DNA from: JACPYF01 sp964348695
GTDB lineage: Bacteria > Patescibacteriota > Saccharimonadia > Saccharimonadales > Saccharimonadaceae
Direction: 5' to 3'
NCBI GenBank assembly: GCA_964348695.1
Contig: CAYGDI010000005.1
Coordinates: forward strand, 1 to 60,533
Length of the DNA stretch: 60,533 nucleotides
Below, in pieces: positions 57,403 to 60,533 of this stretch. Made by a program: the position numbers and the translations under genes. The notes under the pieces are model-generated. The model worked only from the letters and a program-made list of their open reading frames with translations, had not been told where the DNA came from and did not search any database. The stretch's first letter is position 1; each line of letters opens with the position of its first letter.

Positions 57403-59931
57403 ATGGACGACGAAAAAGACAACCTACCAGTAGAGGGTGAAATCATAAACAAAGCACCTCAAACTCATTCGAAGATAGTTGAAGATCGAACCGTTGAAGA
57501 TGTCATGGAAGACAGCTTCCTTCGATATTCAATGAGTGTAATCATCGATCGTGCGCTTCCAGATGTAAGAGACGGCCTCAAACCAGTACATCGACGTATT
57601 TTATTTTCAATGGAAAAGAATGGTTGGCGTCCGGGCACCAAGTACACTAAAAGTGCACGTATTACTGGTGATGTTATGGGTAAATACCACCCACATGGTG
57701 ACAGCGCCATTTATGACTCAATGGTTCGTTTGGCTCAAGATTGGACTATGCGTTACATGCTAGTTGATGGCCAAGGTAACTTTGGTTCTATGGACGGCGA
57801 TCCAGCAGCGGCAGCTCGTTATACCGAGGCCCGTATGGCTCGTATCGGCTCAGAACTTCTTGTTGACCTAGATAAAGACACAGTGGACTTTCGTGATAAC
57901 TATGACGGAGAAGAGCGTGAACCATCTGTTCTACCGGCAAAACTACCAAACCTACTGCTAAACGGTCAGATTGGTATTGCTGTTGGTATGGCTACAAACA
58001 TTCCACCTCACAACCTCGGGGAGTTGGTGGATGCATCTGTATATATGATTGATAATCCAGAAACAGCGACCGTAGAAGACCTTCTGAAGTTTGTAAAAGG
58101 TCCAGATTTTCCTACAGGCGGTATAGTTTATGGTGGTGCAGGAATGCACCAGGCGTATCAAACTGGTCGCGGTGGAATCATGGTGCGTGCTGTTGCGAAT
58201 ATTGAAGAGACCAAAAAAGGCCGACATCAAATCATCGTAACTGAAATGCCATATGGTGTTAATAAAGCAACACTTATAGAGAGAATAGCCGATCTTGTAA
58301 AAGAAAAGAAAATTACAACAATCAGTGATTTACGCGACGAAAGTGCACGCGGTGTTGTAAGATTGGTCATTGAACTTAAAAAAGATGCATATCCAAAGAA
58401 GGTGTTGAACCAACTTTTCAAAATGACATCACTACAAACAAGTCTTCATTACAACATGTTGGCGCTTATCGATGGTATTCAACCACGTATCCTTGGTCTG
58501 TACGACATTCTCAACGAATACATAAAACACCGTCACATTGTTATTCGTCGTCGAACTCAGTTCGAACTTGGTAAGGCAAAAGACCGAGCGCATATACTAG
58601 AAGGATTAAAAATCGCGCTCGACCATATCGACGCAGTTATTAAGACTATTCGTGAAAGCCAATCTTCAGATGAAGCCCAAGAAGCTTTGATAAAGAAATT
58701 CAAACTGACTGTTATACAGGCAAAAGCAATTCTTGCTATGCAGCTAAGAAGTCTTGTAGGCTTGGAGCGTCAAAAAATCGAAGACGAACTAGAAGAACTA
58801 CGGAAGTTGATCGCTAAACTCGAAGCTATATTGGCGGACGAAAAAGAAGTGGCCAAGATTGTAAAAGCTGAACTGTTAGAAATGAAAGAAAAATACGCCG
58901 ACGAACGTCGAACAAAGATTATTGATCATGAGCTAGGTAAGTTTAGTGACGAAGAGCTTATACCCGAAGAGGACGCCGTCATATTGCTCACAACAGAAAA
59001 TTACATCAAACGAACCTTGATGAGTGAGTATCGTAAACAACATCGTGGTGGTAAGGGAAAGCGTGGTATGACAACCAAGGAAGAAGATGTCATAGACCAG
59101 CTGATACCTGCTAGTACTCACGATTGGTTGCTCTTTTTCACAAACAAAGGACGTGTGTTCCGTTTGAAAGCTTACGAAGTGCCTGCAGCGAGTCTTGTTG
59201 CGAAAGGTGTTGCAGCGGTCAACTTACTGCAAATGCAGCCTGAAGAGAAGATTACTTCTATTATTAAAATCGACAAAAACGAAAAAGACGAAGGCTACTT
59301 ATTCATGGCAACAGTTAAAGGTACAGTGAAGAAGACATCGTTAAAAGATTATGCAAACATTCGTACGTCTGGTCTTATCACCATCAAACTAGACGAAGGT
59401 GACGAACTACGTTGGATCAAACGAAGTACAGGTGAAGATGATGTGATCATCTCGACCTCTGCTGGTCAGGCGGTGAGATTTGCTGAAAAAGATGCCCGAC
59501 CAATGGGACGTGCTGCACGCGGTGTGCGTGGTGTACGCTTAAGGCCTGGTGACAGTGTGGTTGGTATGGACCTAGCTGACGAGGCCAAACCACTACTTGT
59601 GGTTAGCCAAAATGGATACGGCAAGCTCACAAAGACGAGTAATTTCCCAAGTCACAAGCGCGGCGGAGTTGGTATCAAGTCCGCTGTTGTAACCGCAAAG
59701 ACCGGTAACATTGTTTCGGTACGCTCTATAGACCCGAGCGCTTCGGAAGTCTTGATCATTTCAAACAAAGGCCAGACCATAAGAGTAGGGCTAGCAGATA
59801 TACCAACCCTTGGACGCACAACACAAGGTGTTAGGATTATGAGGTTGGGTGAGGATGATAGTGTTGCATCTCTAGGTATCATTGATCAACCAGAACAATC
59901 CGACGAAGAGCAAGAATCTAAGGAGGACTAA
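57403..59931 (+). CDS. gyrA: DNA gyrase subunit A
   Basis: DNA-cutting subunit of gyrase. 842 residues: winged helix with YSMSVIIDRALPDVRDGLKP, the catalytic Tyr140 in AARYTEARM, tower and coiled-coil gate, and the six-bladed C-terminal pinwheel. The GyrA box reads QHRGGKG near 546 (canonical QRRGGKG), which indicates gyrase rather than topoisomerase IV. The residues usually changed by quinolone resistance are in GDSAIYDSMVR, which reads as Ser at the first hotspot and Asp at the second, i.e. wild-type-like. Confidence 0.98.
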   Translation: MDDEKDNLPVEGEIINKAPQTHSKIVEDRTVEDVMEDSFLRYSMSVIIDRALPDVRDGLKPVHRRILFSMEKNGWRPGTKYTKSARITGDVMGKYHPHGDSAIYDSMVRLAQDWTMRYMLVDGQGNFGSMDGDPAAAARYTEARMARIGSELLVDLDKDTVDFRDNYDGEEREPSVLPAKLPNLLLNGQIGIAVGMATNIPPHNLGELVDASVYMIDNPETATVEDLLKFVKGPDFPTGGIVYGGAGMHQAYQTGRGGIMVRAVANIEETKKGRHQIIVTEMPYGVNKATLIERIADLVKEKKITTISDLRDESARGVVRLVIELKKDAYPKKVLNQLFKMTSLQTSLHYNMLALIDGIQPRILGLYDILNEYIKHRHIVIRRRTQFELGKAKDRAHILEGLKIALDHIDAVIKTIRESQSSDEAQEALIKKFKLTVIQAKAILAMQLRSLVGLERQKIEDELEELRKLIAKLEAILADEKEVAKIVKAELLEMKEKYADERRTKIIDHELGKFSDEELIPEEDAVILLTTENYIKRTLMSEYRKQHRGGKGKRGMTTKEEDVIDQLIPASTHDWLLFFTNKGRVFRLKAYEVPAASLVAKGVAAVNLLQMQPEEKITSIIKIDKNEKDEGYLFMATVKGTVKKTSLKDYANIRTSGLITIKLDEGDELRWIKRSTGEDDVIISTSAGQAVRFAEKDARPMGRAARGVRGVRLRPGDSVVGMDLADEAKPLLVVSQNGYGKLTKTSNFPSHKRGGVGIKSAVVTAKTGNIVSVRSIDPSASEVLIISNKGQTIRVGLADIPTLGRTTQGVRIMRLGEDDSVASLGIIDQPEQSDEEQESKED

Positions 59932-59936
59932 ATAAT

Positions 59937-60368
59937 ATGACTATTCCACTTTATCTACTAGCAGCAGCGAGTGGATGGCTTGTTGCTCAAGTATTAAAAT
60001 ACATTTTTGGTGCACTAAAAAACGGCAAATGGTTTGATAGTTCAGTTGTACTACATTCTGGTAACATGCCAAGCGTGCATACTGCAACGGTTGTTAGTTT
60101 AGCGACTGTGATAGGTATAAAAGATGGTTTAGATTCAAATATTTTTGCTGTTGCTTTTTTGTTTGCGGCGGTTGTTGCATACGATGCAATGGGAGTTAGG
60201 CGCAGTTCTGGCGAACAAGGTAATGCTATAAAAGAAGCAATACGCAACAAGAGCATCAAAGCGAAAATACCGTATGTAGCACTTGGTCATACTAAACTAG
60301 AAGTAGCCGCTGGTGGTGTTGTAGGGATTTTAGTTGGTATATTCGTTGCATTTTTTACGTCGATTTAG
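59937..60368 (+). CDS. Divergent PAP2 family membrane protein (DUF212-like)
   Basis: 143 residues with four hydrophobic segments. It carries SGNMPSVHTATVVSLA (SGGMPSSHSA in most members), YDAMGVRRSSGEQGNAI and GHTKLEVAAGGVVGI, the signatures of the divergent PAP2/DUF212 family; related enzymes act on lipid phosphates, but activity of this subfamily is unproven. It begins 5 bases after gyrA with AAGGAGG as ribosome-binding site, so it is the third gene of the gyr operon. Confidence 0.88.
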   Translation: MTIPLYLLAAASGWLVAQVLKYIFGALKNGKWFDSSVVLHSGNMPSVHTATVVSLATVIGIKDGLDSNIFAVAFLFAAVVAYDAMGVRRSSGEQGNAIKEAIRNKSIKAKIPYVALGHTKLEVAAGGVVGILVGIFVAFFTSI

Positions 60369-60533
60369 GAGCTTTCATCCTTGACACCGCCTCTGATACT
60401 GAGTTATGATGGGTCTTAAGTCTGAGTTTTTGCGAGGTATATACACTTCTTTGAAGTGCTCAAAAAAATCTCGGCTTCGTATTTTTACAATTTGGTAGTG
60501 CAAATCATCGTCAGTTAATTTATAAATGTTTTA
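60369..60533. other. Window end, no gene called
   Basis: 165 bases. A minus-strand frame of 51 codons (60375-60530) begins right after an in-frame TAA at the window edge and has no ATG, so it is not called. Confidence 0.5.

Noticed and set aside
60375..60530. 51-codon minus-strand frame at the right edge
   Set aside because: An in-frame TAA lies at the window edge and no ATG follows, so a truncated gene is not supported.
1..60533. CRISPR arrays, insertion sequences and rRNA genes
   Set aside because: No regularly spaced repeats, transposase reading frames or rRNA core sequences were seen on either strand.

Overview
The window looks like a chromosomal segment of a Patescibacteria/CPR bacterium, most probably a member of Saccharibacteria (TM7). 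The reasons are a type IV pilus locus without PilQ or PilP, a very large exported protein with a C-terminal region I associate with CPR surface proteins, a minimal set of housekeeping genes, no biosynthetic operons, and the standard code (TGA is a working stop codon, unlike Gracilibacteria and SR1). No rRNA operon, IS element, prophage or CRISPR array was seen.

Layout. 1-6.9 kb: a family-4 uracil-DNA glycosylase (cut by the window edge), RNase J, a codon-atypical orphan gene with a strong terminator, FtsK, and a membrane protein with a pilin-like tail. 6.9-13.8 kb: rpsF-ssb-rpsR-efp, a 2H phosphoesterase, a TlyA-type methyltransferase, YchF, a prephenate dehydrogenase-chorismate mutase fusion and a GGDEF protein. 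13.8-19.5 kb: a secreted orphan behind a long structured leader, then a 1379-residue exported protein with two related carbohydrate-binding-like modules. 19.5-31 kb: pilM-N-O-(small membrane protein)-B-T-C, major pilin, pilD and four minor pilin-like genes. 31-44.3 kb: Xer recombinase, UppP, Ndk, three tRNAs (Arg, Asp, Val), a PH-domain protein, a parvulin, a glycosyltransferase, NrdR, ThrRS without TGS domain, a HAD nucleotidase, an alkyltransferase-like protein, MiaA, L28 and an M50 protease. 44.3-49 kb: a probable 6S RNA, a Nudix-RNase H fusion, RNase P RNA, infC-rpmI-rplT, ComM and tmRNA. 49-50.1 kb: a gene-poor AT-rich stretch, then an apparently autonomous unit for an unknown structured RNA of about 300 nt. 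50-60.5 kb: a conjugation-type ATPase with small partners, two surface/membrane proteins, gyrB-gyrA and a PAP2-like membrane protein.

How it works together. The central block is a monoderm type IV pilus machine (platform, extension and retraction ATPases, prepilin peptidase, pilins), preceded by an exported carbohydrate-binding-like protein that could act in host or surface attachment. ComM and the pilus together would fit DNA uptake. A recurring feature is that many genes start within about 0-6 bases of the predicted transcription start (TATAAT, then about 8-12 bases, then ATG, with no Shine-Dalgarno), so leaderless translation appears common; ribosomal-protein genes and the two codon-atypical orphans instead use strong Shine-Dalgarno sites. 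infC appears to start at AUU.

Most interesting: the unknown RNA unit at 49.7-50.06 kb, the structured SD-sequestering leader of the secreted orphan at 13.8-14.0 kb, the 1379-residue exported protein, the tmRNA with an atypical tag, the probable 6S RNA whose promoter is embedded in the upstream stop codon, and several enzymes missing family-defining parts (UDG cluster ligands, PilB zinc cysteines, Nudix catalytic glutamates, ThrRS TGS).
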